DNA of 64,000 nt from Hemerocallis citrina (GCA_017893485.1 CM030365.1:47923712-47987711); one strand, 5' to 3'. Positions 1 to 11,064 are shown, numbered from the stretch's first letter. Program-made: numbers and translations. Notes: generated by a model from the sequence alone, not told the origin.

Positions 1-1068
1 TACTAGGGCATGCTGATGGAGCAGGCGGCTAAGAGTATCTGGTAAGATATTAGTACTGCCTTTGATGTGTTCAAAACTGATATGGGTACCAAGGTGAAGG
101 CACCGATCTAAAAAATTTAGCCAACGCCGTCTAGAGCTACGTTTTTGTTCTAAAGCCATCTTTGAATGAAACGAAACTATGGCTTCACAGTCTGTTCGAA
201 CAGTTATTTCTTTTTTAGAAATAATAAACAGTTCAAAACTATCCAGAGCATAAGAGATGGCTAATAATTCTGCATCAATACTGCTAATGTTGCCTTTTTC
301 TTTATATTTACCACTAGCATAGCGGCAAATTCTTTCTAAAGCTTTGTTGGAATATTTATTTGGTTTAGCAATCAAAGTTGTGCCCCAGCCTGTATTGCAA
401 CCGTCTGATTCTATAATTAGATAGTCTGAATCTAATGGTAGTGCTAATTCGGGAAGTTCTTTAATTAAGTTCTTAATTTGTTGGACTAATTTAACATCTT
501 CTTTGTTAAAATATCTTTGTCCCTTTTGGGAAGTTTTGGCATATAAGGGTCTTGCAATTTTTCCTATATTTTTTATAAAAGGCCTTGCATAATTAACCAA
601 CCCTAAAAATTGCTGGAGCTGTTTTAAGTCTTCTAATTTGTCTGAGAATTCTAAGGCCTTTTGGGCAATATGGGGTTGTAGTTTGATTTTTTCCTGCCCA
701 ATAATGGCTCCTAAAAATTCTATTTGTGGTTTATACAGCTGCATTTTTGTTTTGCTAATTATGATACCGTGATTAATAAATTCTGAAATAATAATCTGCA
801 AGTGTCCTCTGTGTTCTTGCCTTGTTTTACTAAAAACTAGGATATCGTCTATATAAACAACAGCAAATTTTTTGTGCTTTAGAAAAATGTCGTCCATCTT
901 TCTTTGGAAAACAGATGGTGCATTTTTAAGGCCAAAAGGCATGACAAGCCATTCAAAATGTCCTTCGGGACATGTAAAGGCTGTCCATTCTATACTCTCA
1001 GGGTGCATTTTAACTTGCCAAAATCCGGATTTTAAATCAAACTTACTAAAGATGTTACATCCTTGTAT
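1..1068 (-). pseudogene. Viral ORF3 C-terminal part: RT palm and RNase H (runs off the window)
   Basis: After the TAA at 1071-1069 the same frame is open to base 1. It encodes the RT palm with the YIDD catalytic box (bases 844-855) and an FxxxFGLKNAP-type motif before it. RNase H follows, with all four acidic positions recognisable: Asp near 403, Glu near 279, Asp near 189 and Asp near 41 in an LPDTLSR context. No frameshift or further stop was found. It has no start codon of its own, being the continuation of ORF3, and is labelled pseudogene only because of the upstream stop. The polyprotein should end a few residues beyond the left edge. Confidence 0.88.
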
Positions 1069-3366
1069 TTAATTTATCAATCTGGTTTTGTCTGGAATAT
1101 CATATGCATCATCTCTGGTATTGTCATTTAATCTTTTGTAATTAATAACCATTCGACTTTTTCCCCTAGCGATCTCACTATGTTTTCTAACAATAAAAGC
1201 AGCAGATCTGTGAAGACTTTCGGATCTTCTGATAACCCCTAATTGTAGAAGATCTGTAATATGCATTTTAAAGTCATCTATGTCTTGGTTTGTGGCATTT
1301 ATTTTTGCTGTTCTAACCTTATATTCAGGGTTTATAATATCTAGCTTACACATGACCTTGTCTTTATCCCAATACTTTAGTACTTCTTCACCTATTATTC
1401 CTAATTTCTCTATTTTGGATAGTAGTTGTTCGACATCTTGTTCACTTATGAGGGTGTAATAAAGATGTTCTAGATTTATAAAGTCTGTGTGGACTTCTAT
1501 CTCATACTCTTGATTTATGTTATGAGCATTGTAATCGTCATTGGGAATTACATTATGTAACTCGCATTGCCTTTCATGGGGGCAAGTGCACTCTTTATCT
1601 TCTTTGGGATTTTCTAGTTCTCTTATCATGGTTGGTTCATTATGTGTATAAACTGGTGTAAAGATTGTGTGTTTCTGTAGCTGCAAGTAATCTTTACTTA
1701 TTAACATACTGCCTTTATCTTTTAGTAAGAAGCTTAATCCCAAGATTAAATCATTACTTAGATCAAGTTGTCTAACCCATGTGGATTCTTTGGGTAATGT
1801 GTATTCTATACTTTCTCCACAATTGGTTTCAAATCTAATTTTACTGTTGGGGATTAACAGATCATCATATGTAAAAACCTTTCCATCCATTTGTTGGGCT
1901 ACTGCGGGTTTCGAGGCTTTTACTATGTATTGTTTTGGGATTATATCTTTATTTATAATACAGTTTGTACACCCTGTATCGATTAATGCTAGACACTTTA
2001 CTTCGTAGGCCATCATTCTTACTACACATCTAACTTTGAGTGCTCTTAGTCTATCTTTATTGCATATTTGGATTAGATCAATTTGATATTGATCTATTGT
2101 TGGCTCATTTTGGTCTACTACCATTTTTCCCTTTTCTAACCTTTCTTCTATTGTTTCTACCTTTGTGTAAAGGAGTTTCTGTGTATCTTCTAAATTTTCT
2201 ATTCTTTTTCGTAGGATTTTTACCTCATCAGTATTTATTGTTGGTTTGGGTATTGAATTACTAAGTGTAATATTGTAGTTCTTTTCTATGCATTTTATAC
2301 AACCTTCTTGGTAACACTTGGAACATTTGGTTCTGTTCATCTTACTAGGGTATCCTTTACAAAATAAACATGGCATGCTATCCATCCCTGTTCGGACCTG
2401 CCAGTTGTGTTTGCAGGTTTCCAATAGGATTGAGGTTGTTCCCTTACTAGTGGATTCTGTGTTCATCATGTCTAAATCAGAAAAGTCTAATTCTGGTATA
2501 CTGGGACATGGGGCAAAATCTTCAATTAATTCATTTAGCTGCGTATTGTCTTGCGTCTCATTTTCTTCATCAAAGTCTTCTATGGTGACGATCGAATAAA
2601 TTGATTCAGAATCAGATACTGTTTCGTCAATATTAATTAAATCCTCATTTGTGCATTCTATAAGTATGCTATTCTTATCATGCCTATTTATTCTTTTAGG
2701 ACAAGTTCTGCTCAAATGTTCTGGGCTACCACATGTATAACATTCGAGTTTATTTTTATACAATCTATTTGGCTTAAATTTTCTCACATGTTTTTGAGGG
2801 TCTAAATATGGCTTTCGTCTGTTTGATTTTCTTAAAAAATATTTTTTCTTCCTATATTTTGTGTTTTGTTTTGTGCGTCTGCTATGTTCGGTATAAGTTC
2901 TAGTTCTTCTTTCTCCTATACCATATGTTTGAGGAGTGTAAATTTCTTTACAAAACCCATAGTCTGAGTTTTTCAACTGTTTCTGAATTTGTATTTCTGT
3001 ACATTTGTCTTTTAGTACATTAATAACATGTTGTATTCTTTGTCCTATTGACCATGGATGACCTGGACCTGCTGTCATCACTTCTGGCCAATTTTTCCAT
3101 TTTTCTGCTATTTCTATTCCTAGGGCTCCAGGAAGTTTTCTAAATAATTTGTCTCCTAAATCTTGGTTAAAGGCATTTCCTGAAATACAGGTATAATAAA
3201 AATAGTCATTCAGAAATTTCTTTATATACTTCCATTTGTATAGACTTAATTGTTCTAAAGTTCTGATAGCATCTTTTTGTAATCCTAGTGCTCCCGTATT
3301 CGGGTCTTCTCCCGTAACTAAAGCTTGTATTTTGTTTACAAAATTATAGGGATTGGGGCCTAGCAT
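1069..3366 (-). CDS. Viral ORF3 middle: coat protein, zinc motifs, aspartic protease, start of RT
   Basis: 765 codons from the first ATG after the TAG, in the same frame as the upstream part. Residues 1-150: coat-protein core. 150-205: very basic stretch. 209-222: CCHC zinc knuckle (C209, C212, H217, C222). 318-359: second Cys-rich motif with paired cysteines (CLFC, CSKC, CIKC), typical of badnaviruses and tungroviruses. 380-412: coiled coil. 462-466: IDTGC, the retropepsin active site, with ILGLSFL downstream at 541-547. 680-765: first part of reverse transcriptase. The frame ends at TAA (1071-1069) inside RT; the same frame continues downstream with intact RT and RNase H motifs, so this is a point nonsense lesion. 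No frameshift was seen in this segment. Confidence 0.9.
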   Translation of the reverse strand: MLGPNPYNFVNKIQALVTGEDPNTGALGLQKDAIRTLEQLSLYKWKYIKKFLNDYFYYTCISGNAFNQDLGDKLFRKLPGALGIEIAEKWKNWPEVMTAGPGHPWSIGQRIQHVINVLKDKCTEIQIQKQLKNSDYGFCKEIYTPQTYGIGERRTRTYTEHSRRTKQNTKYRKKKYFLRKSNRRKPYLDPQKHVRKFKPNRLYKNKLECYTCGSPEHLSRTCPKRINRHDKNSILIECTNEDLINIDETVSDSESIYSIVTIEDFDEENETQDNTQLNELIEDFAPCPSIPELDFSDLDMMNTESTSKGTTSILLETCKHNWQVRTGMDSMPCLFCKGYPSKMNRTKCSKCYQEGCIKCIEKNYNITLSNSIPKPTINTDEVKILRKRIENLEDTQKLLYTKVETIEERLEKGKMVVDQNEPTIDQYQIDLIQICNKDRLRALKVRCVVRMMAYEVKCLALIDTGCTNCIINKDIIPKQYIVKASKPAVAQQMDGKVFTYDDLLIPNSKIRFETNCGESIEYTLPKESTWVRQLDLSNDLILGLSFLLKDKGSMLISKDYLQLQKHTIFTPVYTHNEPTMIRELENPKEDKECTCPHERQCELHNVIPNDDYNAHNINQEYEIEVHTDFINLEHLYYTLISEQDVEQLLSKIEKLGIIGEEVLKYWDKDKVMCKLDIINPEYKVRTAKINATNQDIDDFKMHITDLLQLGVIRRSESLHRSAAFIVRKHSEIARGKSRMVINYKRLNDNTRDDAYDIPDKTRLIN

Positions 3367-3411
3367 TAGCAGTGTATTGTAACCTTCTACATATGAAACT
3401 TTCCAGGCTTC

Positions 3412-4998
3412 CTACAAAGCTCTAACGCTTTCCCCCAAAAATGTTTCTAAGTATTTGTACATTTCTTCTGTTTCTAGATTTAAAGAGGTTCTATAATAAT
3501 CTCCTATCAGTGTATATTTCCATACATCTAAAATATTTGACCAAGCTTGTGGATCGTGGGCAGCTAGGTTTAGAATCTGAGCTTCTCCTTTAGTCTGAAA
3601 TTTAATTGGTTGCTCTAGGGGTTGTCTTCTTCCTCTGGTTTTATATTGATTTTCTGGTTCTTTGTAGTCGTCTACTCTTGTCCTGGGGGTATTGCCACTT
3701 CTATAACCACTATAGCCGATTACAATTCCTGATGTGTTATGTATTGGTGTTCCTCGATAGGGGGAAGTAACTTCAGATTCTTCTACTAGATCCTTTTGGT
3801 ATGATACCTCTGAGACTTGTGTTTCATTATCTATTTCTTCTTGTATTATTTCGTCCTGTAAGATTCCAATTCTGATATTTTGGTCTATATCATAGTATAG
3901 ATATTCATGTTCTTTTATAGAACCATTCATATAATGCATATCTTCCAGTTCTAATAATTCTTTAGGTGATAACCTTTCGAGACTTAATTCTGTAGGATAG
4001 AGAATCCTATCAGTTTCTGATACTAATGTTTCAAGGCATTCGATATGCACTAGGTCAGATTCTATGTCCATTTCTAATTCTTGTATGTTCCTGTGGACTT
4101 GTGGAACATAATCGGTAAAACGGATGCTAGTTCTACTTTTTTCTTGATAAACTAATGCCTCTTGAGGTACAAGAGTTTTTACTGGGTTTATGAAATTGTC
4201 CAAATTCCATTCTAATCCTGCTAGCCTTTGAGAATCATATGTCAATGGTTTTACCATTTTTATTCCTTTGCTGCTTAATAAATCAACTATTTCTGTTACA
4301 TTTACTCGATATTTTACCTTCGAATTGGTTGTAGTTCGTCCTAAAAATGCTATGTGGACTAGAAGGTTATCTCCATGATGGACTTCTTCATATCCCTTTG
4401 TCTGAATTCCAATATGGATATATCTTGTAAAGTCATGAAGAGTCATCATAAAGTCTGGGCTGCAATAAAATATTCCTGAATTGCTATTCATATCAACTTC
4501 TATACTGGCTATCATTCCTCTAGCAATATCATTCCATCTGTTATCATATAAGGTGATTAGAGTTTTGCAGCCTAAGTTTTTTCTCATAAGTCCTTTAATA
4601 CCTATTACTATTAATCCTAAATGCATTAATTTATATCGGGAGGTCCTAAGCTCATGTCCTGCTTCCTGGCTTACTAAAGGTAGATTACAGGTCTGGTTTC
4701 CTAGACAACTTAGTGCTTGTTCTCGGTTATGTCTGAAAAATTCTGGTCTGAATTCAAATCGTCCGGTCTGGTAAAGAATTTTTGGGTTTAGGATATTGAG
4801 TCCTTCCTTTTGGAATCTTTCATAGTCTTGTTCAGGATCTATAAGTTCTCCGAGTTGAATGTCAAGATTACTTGACCTTCTGGAAAGTAATCTATTGAGA
4901 AGTGGTCTTGTCCTACTTGTAGATCCTTGGTCTGGCCTAATTTGTCTAGTGGATCCTGCGTATGATTGAATTTCTGTCAATGGCCTACTCGTACTCAT
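3412..4998 (-). CDS. Viral ORF3 N-terminal part: movement protein and start of coat protein
   Basis: 528-codon frame. Residues about 105-265 match the badnavirus-type 30K-superfamily movement domain: the LYDNRWND motif is at 150-157, a GD pair at 209-210, and a GLEWNLDN block closes the domain. Residues 300-470 are an acidic, low-complexity linker. From about 480 to the end the sequence resembles the beginning of the badnavirus coat-protein domain. The frame stops at TAG (3414-3412), but the same frame is open again immediately and reaches the next ATG (3366) 16 codons later. The stop therefore falls inside one polyprotein and is not a natural gene end. A single substitution (nonsense mutation) is the simplest reading; regulated readthrough is not supported by an evident suppressor context. 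Confidence 0.85.
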   Translation of the reverse strand: MSTSRPLTEIQSYAGSTRQIRPDQGSTSRTRPLLNRLLSRRSSNLDIQLGELIDPEQDYERFQKEGLNILNPKILYQTGRFEFRPEFFRHNREQALSCLGNQTCNLPLVSQEAGHELRTSRYKLMHLGLIVIGIKGLMRKNLGCKTLITLYDNRWNDIARGMIASIEVDMNSNSGIFYCSPDFMMTLHDFTRYIHIGIQTKGYEEVHHGDNLLVHIAFLGRTTTNSKVKYRVNVTEIVDLLSSKGIKMVKPLTYDSQRLAGLEWNLDNFINPVKTLVPQEALVYQEKSRTSIRFTDYVPQVHRNIQELEMDIESDLVHIECLETLVSETDRILYPTELSLERLSPKELLELEDMHYMNGSIKEHEYLYYDIDQNIRIGILQDEIIQEEIDNETQVSEVSYQKDLVEESEVTSPYRGTPIHNTSGIVIGYSGYRSGNTPRTRVDDYKEPENQYKTRGRRQPLEQPIKFQTKGEAQILNLAAHDPQAWSNILDVWKYTLIGDYYRTSLNLETEEMYKYLETFLGESVRAL

Positions 4999-5372
4999 GG
5001 TTTTGATAATTGTTCTTTTACTAATGGCCTAGCTGGAAAAGTAAATATTACCGGTTTTCTTGTAACTTGTTCTTTTCCTGTTGGTTCTAGTTTTACTGAT
5101 CCTAGTTTGTCCGTTATCTTGCTAAGATTATCTTGGAAATTCGATATTTCTAACTTCTGTAATTTTTTCTCAACTTCTTCAATCTGATTTGCTAGTTTTT
5201 GCTCTGTTTCTTCAATTTTTTCGTGGATTTTAAGGATAAGTCTAATAATAGTATTATTTTGTTTAATAATAGTTTTGTCTGAGAGGGATTCTGCGTTATA
5301 AGCACTATAGCCTTCAGAGCCGGTTTGAAAAGTCTTTGTATAATCTAAAGCTTCTAAATAGGCCTTTTGCAT
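4995..5372 (-). CDS. Viral ORF2, virion-associated-type coiled-coil protein
   Basis: Intact 125-codon minus-strand ORF. Residues about 38-80 form a clear heptad-rich coiled coil full of Glu, Lys and Leu. The C terminus (about 95-125) is basic and proline-containing, rich in Lys, Pro and Thr. Known: badnavirus ORF2 products are about 120-150 residues with a coiled coil and a basic, nucleic-acid-binding C terminus, and associate with virions. Its ATG shares an A with the ORF1 stop, and its TGA overlaps the ORF3 ATG (ATGA at 4998-4995), the spacing expected for leaky scanning on one transcript. No lesion is visible. Confidence 0.75.
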   Translation of the reverse strand: MQKAYLEALDYTKTFQTGSEGYSAYNAESLSDKTIIKQNNTIIRLILKIHEKIEETEQKLANQIEEVEKKLQKLEISNFQDNLSKITDKLGSVKLEPTGKEQVTRKPVIFTFPARPLVKEQLSKP

Positions 5373-5797
5373 TAATTCAGAACAATCCTTTTTATTTCTT
5401 TTAGTTCTAATTTATTATTTATGACAACGTCGTGTACTTGGTTGATTGTTTCTATGATTCTGGGGTCTTCTTCTTTTCGTGGAGAATGATGTAACCTTGA
5501 ATTATTCTGGTCTTTTATGTAGTCTAGTTTACTGGAGATATCTTTTAAAATCTGGTTTTTCTCCCTTATGATTGAAAGTAGGCTATCTCTAAATTTTTGT
5601 TCTTCGCTTTCTCTAGCGTCTAGATTGCGTTTTAAATTTATAACTAAATCTATTAGTGTATTCTGAACAGGATCTTTGTTATGGAATAAATGCTTTACTT
5701 CTTCTGATTTTTCAAAATTACAGGTAAGGACCTGTTTGTCTGAAGTAGTAACTAACCTAGGGTGGAAACAAGAGTCCTTTTCTGAGGAATCTATGAT
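5372..5797 (-). CDS. Viral ORF1-like frame, no AUG start
   Basis: An open minus-strand frame of about 141 codons ends with TAA at 5374-5372; its last base is the A of the ORF2 ATG (TAATG). No in-frame ATG occurs, and the frame stays open back through the primer-binding site, so the start given is nominal. The protein is charged, rich in Lys, Glu and Asn, with a helical, coiled-coil-like middle. Known: tungrovirus ORF1 starts at AUU and some badnavirus ORF1s start at CUG, with ORF2 and ORF3 reached by leaky scanning. The missing AUG therefore fits the group rather than showing decay. The assignment rests on position and overlap; the function of ORF1 proteins is poorly defined. Confidence 0.6.
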   Translation of the reverse strand: MIDSSEKDSCFHPRLVTTSDKQVLTCNFEKSEEVKHLFHNKDPVQNTLIDLVINLKRNLDARESEEQKFRDSLLSIIREKNQILKDISSKLDYIKDQNNSRLHHSPRKEEDPRIIETINQVHDVVINNKLELKEIKRIVLN

Positions 5798-5799
5798 AT

Positions 5800-5812
5800 G
5801 GCTCTGATACCA
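5800..5812 (-). promoter_or_regulatory. Pararetrovirus tRNA-Met primer-binding site
   Basis: The minus strand reads TGGTATCAGAGCC, complementary to the 3' end of plant initiator tRNA-Met. It is the standard minus-strand DNA priming site of badnaviruses and tungroviruses and conventionally nucleotide 1 of their maps. It lies almost directly against the ORF1 frame, without the long leader usually found between primer site and ORF1. Confidence 0.85.
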
Positions 5813-5819
5813 AAAATAG

Positions 5820-6318
<499 letters not shown>

Positions 6319-6487
6319 GGGTAAAAGGGATATGAGCAACTTGCTCATTTAGTAAATGAGCAATTGATTATGTTGCATGCATGTGATACATTGGACAACT
6401 AACCCATTTAATGATTTTCCAATCACATGTATGCCACATCATCAATTGCTCATTTACTAAATGAGCAAGTTGCTCATAACCCTTTTT

Positions 6488-6490
<3 letters not shown>
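6319..6490. mobile_element. 172-bp fold-back MITE in the TA tract
   Basis: Terminal inverted repeats of about 50 bp (GGGTAAAAGGGATATGAGCA... against ...CCCTTTTTCCC), with inner arms containing GAGCAACTTGCTC and ATTTAGTAAATGAGCAATTGAT, surround a short unique centre. Both sides are (TA)n, consistent with a TA target. It resembles MITE families that prefer TA microsatellites; superfamily not assigned. Confidence 0.75.
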
Positions 6491-6551
<61 letters not shown>

Positions 6552-6653
6552 ATATATATATATATATATGTAATTATCTATATATATATATATATAGATA
6601 ATTACATATATATATATATATATATATATATAGATATATATATATATCTATAT

Positions 6654-6750
<97 letters not shown>

Positions 6751-6870
6751 ATTATCTATATATATATATATATAGATAATTACATATATATATATATATA
6801 TAGATAATTACATATATATATATATATATCTATATAGATATATATATATAGATAATTATATATATATATA
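6491..6870. repeat. (TA)n microsatellite with short palindromes
   Basis: TA dinucleotides interrupted by mirror units: TAATTATCTA next to TAGATAATTA at about 6572-6605 and again at about 6747-6785, so each pair can form a hairpin. Confidence 0.9.
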
Positions 6871-6982
6871 GGGAAATATGGGAAATGATCCATTGAACAT
6901 GTACGATATATATGGGAAATGATCCATTGAAAACATACTGTTCACGGGTTTTCACAATATTTGCGTTTTCAATGGAGCATTT

Positions 6983-6985
<3 letters not shown>
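6871..6985. repeat. Imperfect inverted repeat (GGGAAATGATCCATTGAA family)
   Basis: GGGAAATGATCCATTGAAAAC at 6914 is answered by GTTTTCAATGGAGCATTTCCC ending at 6985; a partial extra copy of the left arm starts at 6871. It is flanked by TA repeats, so probably another small fold-back MITE with a duplicated end. Confidence 0.6.

Positions 6986-7034
<49 letters not shown>
6986..7034. repeat. (TA)n tract
   Basis: Pure TA repeat closing the 6.0-7.03 kb microsatellite cluster. Confidence 0.9.
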
Positions 7035-7040
<6 letters not shown>

Positions 7041-7812
7041 AGATGTGATTTGAGTTTAACAAATTTATTAAAATCTAAATAGTAATAATATATTTGATTT
7101 GGGTTCAAATATAAATAGTCGATCGGTTGAGATAGAAAATAAAGTTAAATACACCATTATTCGAAATAAATTTAATTTTCGATTAGAAAAGTTTTTAATA
7201 GAAGATCCAAAACGAATTTAAAAACAAAATGAATTTATAAATAATCAAAATACAGAAAATATTCAGAAAATATTTTTGCGGGAACGGGGGTTACAATCAT
7301 AAATAAAACTATCTACACGATCGCTCTTAGGGTTGATCTTTTGTTAGTAATCTTTTTTTTGTTTACCAGTGTCTATTGTTTAAATGACATGCAAGTGTAC
7401 CCATCCCAGTACTCCTTACCCATCTGTAAACTGTTGTACAACACTTACATCTCTTTTTTCCCTCATTCAAACTAGGGGAATCATTTCCCATATAAAATGA
7501 CGGTGGACATCGGAAGTAGATTCTCTATGTTTTTGGGAAGAATGTTGGTTTTGGTGTTTTGGGTTTCGGTATCTTGAACAATGATTTCATCGAATTATGT
7601 TTGTAGATTATCGGGTTTGGCAAAACTCAGGAACGCTATATTCTTCTCTAATTGTAGCATCTTGAATCTCTCAAATAATAAATATGAAGTTTTCTTTTAT
7701 TTTCTTACGTGTTTTGCACGTGTAATTTAATATGTGTATTTTTAACTTTAAAAAGTATTCTCATTTCATGAATAAACATTTCTTTTCTTTTAAATTAAAG
7801 TCTATTTTAATC
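7035..7812. other. AT-rich DNA without recognisable feature
   Basis: No coding frame, repeat end or motif could be supported here. Confidence 0.5.
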
Positions 7813-7820
7813 TCTAGGCC

Positions 7821-8707
7821 TAGACCTGGCAATCTTGACCCTTGACCCGTGGGTACCCACGGGTATACCCGTACGGGCCTGGGTACGGGTAAGGAAAATT
7901 TTGAAAAAAAATGAGCGGTTACTTTTTTACCCGGCCCGTGAACCCGCGGGTCGGGTCGGTTATACCCACGGGTACCCGTGGGTACCCATGTATTTAAATA
8001 AATTAAATTAAATTAAATACTCATCAACTTGAGTTGTAATTTATTTGAGTGTGTTGAGTTTGAATTTTATTTGGTTTCATTGTTTTTAATGTAATTAATT
8101 TCAAGACTTTAGAAACTTGTCATATGGTTTCATTGTGTTGATTTTGCAATTGTATTTTTGATTATGTTTAAATTTTGTTTAGACTCAATTATGTCTGTAT
8201 ACTTTGAAAAATAATTGCTCTTTCTTTTCATGATTGGACAAATTATTGCTCTTTTGTCTTTGTTGATGAAATGATAAATTGAAATGCTAGTTGGATTTTG
8301 AATGTTGATATATATATTTATTTGAACAAGAAGCATAAAAAAAACAACAAACAACAAGCTTATTAAATTATCGTTCTTGATTCCTGATTACATTTGTTGT
8401 TGTTTCAGTTATTCAATTTTATATTTTACATTTTTTTTAAAAAATGATAGCATGTTGCTAATGTTTTTAATCAATTATTCAATTAAAATAAATTTTAAAT
8501 TTTTTTTAAAAACCCCAAAACAAACTCAAAATAAACAATGAAATATTGGCGGGTACCCATGGGTACTTGTGGATACCCGCGGGCCGGGTCCGGGTTGGAA
8601 AAAAACTTTTAAAAAAGTTGCGGTTACTTTTCGACCCGGCCCGTTGGACCCGTGGGTCAAGCAACCCGTACCCATGGGTACCCGACCCGGCCCGTTTGCC
8701 AGGTCTA
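7821..8707. mobile_element. Non-autonomous hAT element, TSD TCTAGGCC
   Basis: Begins TAGACCTGGCAA and ends TTGCCAGGTCTA, perfect 12-bp terminal inverted repeats. It is flanked by identical 8-bp duplications TCTAGGCC (7813-7820 and 8708-8715). Subterminal regions are GC-rich arrays of GGGTACCC/CCCGTGGGTA words in both orientations; the 500-bp centre is AT-rich and non-coding. An 8-bp TSD and TA(G)-starting ends are hAT hallmarks. No transposase remains. The perfect TSD suggests a fairly young insertion. Confidence 0.93.
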
Positions 8708-8715
8708 TCTAGGCC

Positions 8716-10917
8716 TAATAGTCTTATTTAAATAAATAAATTAATTTAATTAAAGAGCCCATGGTTTTTGGCCCACCTAATTAGCCCATTAGTTATTTTT
8801 AATAATAATTAATACAACTTGTAGTGTAGACTTGATCAAGAAATAAATAAATTAACAATTTATTGTACAAACAAATTTGTAGTATGCATAGTGTGACACA
8901 CACATTGCACAAGTACGTGGAAGTGATGAGAAGGGGTGGTCGGATTTGGTCTTGGATGTGGGAGAGATGGAGAGAGTGGAAAGTGTGGTTATGTGATCAT
9001 GGGTAGTTAATCTAACTCCCAAATGCATCCTAACCTCTCATCTAAACTCATCTCAACCCTCCATTTGAGCTTGAGTTGTGTATAAATACCCCCCCCCCCT
9101 ATCTTCTTCAAGACTTGCACTAGAAATATTCATAAGAGAAAAGAAAAGAAAAGAAACAATTGGTGAGGAAAAGAAAGAGTTGTGTGAGTAAAAGATTGAG
9201 AGGTTGTGAGTTTGTGTGCTTTTGCAATATTGGAGGCCGGCCATAGCATCAAGAGGAGAGGAGCTCGGGTTCACACTAGTAAGGAGGAGAAGGCTCAAGT
9301 TCGTGGCACAAACTAGGAGGAGAAGGGAGCCATTCGTGCGTTCAAGGAGTTTCTTAGGAGTTTCTATTTGTTTCTTCATTAAGGTGGGCAATTTCTCAAA
9401 CTTCTAACATAGATACCATGCTAGGATTTGAAATTGTGAATATGTTAGAAACAACTAGGAAAAAATTGCTTTGTACTTGTTGAAGAGACTAGTACGAAGA
9501 GAAACTCTAGTTTAACTACATGAAAAGTTAGTAAAATAAATTGAATTGTGTTGATTAAGATTTGTTATGATGCTTTGTTCGTATATTTGCATGCTAAAAT
9601 ACATATGAATTGATGAAACATGATTATATGAAATTTTGCTATGAATGAGTTGTAGAACGTAATATGTGAAAATTTGCTCTTATGAATGAATTGTAGAATG
9701 CAAAATAATGTCTATGGATTGGGGATAAATTGATTAGTGGTAATAAGTGTGTTTTAATTGCATTTTATGAGTAATGTTATATTTCCTAGATTATCATCTA
9801 TTTTGTCTCTTTGAAACGAAAGAAAAAGATTAGTTTTGGTAAATATAAGACTAATTTAAGAACTTGATTTTGATAAAGAATGAAAAAAATTGTATGAACA
9901 CATTGTGAATGAAAAGGGGATATGTTGATAAAAAAATTCATCCAAAAAGAAATTCTTTCTATGTCGAAATTGTATTCGTGATCCACTTTTTCAAAGAACA
10001 AAGGAAAAATAGTCTACTATGTGTTTAAAAATGAGTTTTTGACAAATCTAAGAAATTATAAGTTACTATTTTCAAGGAAATAATATTTCGGAAAAGATCT
10101 AGATTTTTATAAGAACAAATAGATTGAGAAAAATCGAGTTTATTAAAGGAAGAACTAGACACAGTATAGTCTAATACAAAAGTATTTTAATCTGACTCTA
10201 TACTGGTTAGTCACTCAAGACCTACTGGTCTTCGGGTGCGATTTGGGTGCTTTACTGTAGCTGAGCGGAGCTTTTGGTCTGGGTTCGAGTCTTGTAAGAG
10301 ACTGTGTTTCTGAAAATTCAATTTTCAATCAAATCCGAGAGGCAGACTTTAAATACAATTTAAGTTCCCCATATAACAGTTAGTCACTCTTGGACTTACT
10401 GGTTCTTGGGTGCAATTTAAGGCGGTTATTGTTCACTGGCGGAGGGGTTTGACTGGGTTCGAATCCGGATTTAGCCACTGTTTTTGTTTTTTGTTTTTAT
10501 TTATTTATTATATTGATTCTTTTGAGTAATTTTAAGTGTATAAAAATTGAGAAAAATTATTAGAATTCTTAAAAAAATACATAGACTTCATGAAAATTAT
10601 TTCTACAATATTTGACTTATTAAAATGGGAATTAGAAGCAATTTTGAGAAGAAGGAATTAATAAAGTTTCTTAGAGTGTGATTTTACTAATTAAATGTAA
10701 CAAACATTTTTTTGAATGTAAAGAATTTTGGTGTAGAGATTTAAAATGAGATTTTTGACATGAAAATTTTGAGTAAGATTAAATATGAGATTGTTGTTTA
10801 ATTATGCAAATTGTGCATGGAAAATGAAGTAAAAGAAACATGATGAAATATGAAATTTGTGAATATGAACTCTCTTTTTGGTGAACATGAAACGTGTTTG
10901 ACACTAGAGTTTAGCTA
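8716..10917. other. Unassigned non-coding DNA, probably part of a long LTR
   Basis: No gene is supported. A TATA-like TGTATAAATA lies at about 9077-9086, followed by a C-run and a purine-rich stretch, resembling an LTR promoter and leader. The corresponding 3' end may be at 13315 (GGAGTGTTACA), with a miniature LTR element inserted between. No matching left terminus or TSD was found, so the element is not delimited. Confidence 0.3.
10206..10475 (+). repeat. Two tandem copies of a B-box-containing unit
   Basis: Copies begin GTTAGTCACT at 10206 and 10379 and each carries GGGTTCGA(G/A)TC about 75 bases later (10281 and 10455). They are diverged but collinear over roughly 95-100 bp and spaced about 174 bp apart. 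The second contains GGTTCGAATCC, a perfect RNA polymerase III B-box consensus. No full tRNA cloverleaf could be built, so a tRNA-derived SINE fragment or chance is possible. Confidence 0.4.
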
Positions 10918-11064
10918 TGTAACACCCCGTGTTAAAAATCTAATATATATATATATATATATATATAAAGGAGTAGTTGGACGTTTGGTTGGTTTAATAT
11001 ATATGCCAGGATGGCATTATGATAATATATGAAGTTATATATAAATGGTGGTGGTGGGGGGGAT

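Noticed and set aside
872..1072. Plus-strand ORF at the left edge
   Set aside because: Antisense shadow of the viral reverse transcriptase.
3366..3414. Programmed readthrough at the TAG
   Set aside because: The bases after it do not match known readthrough contexts and related viruses have a continuous frame; nonsense mutation is simpler.
10206..10475. Functional tRNA genes
   Set aside because: B-box present but no acceptor stem, D-arm or anticodon arm could be paired.
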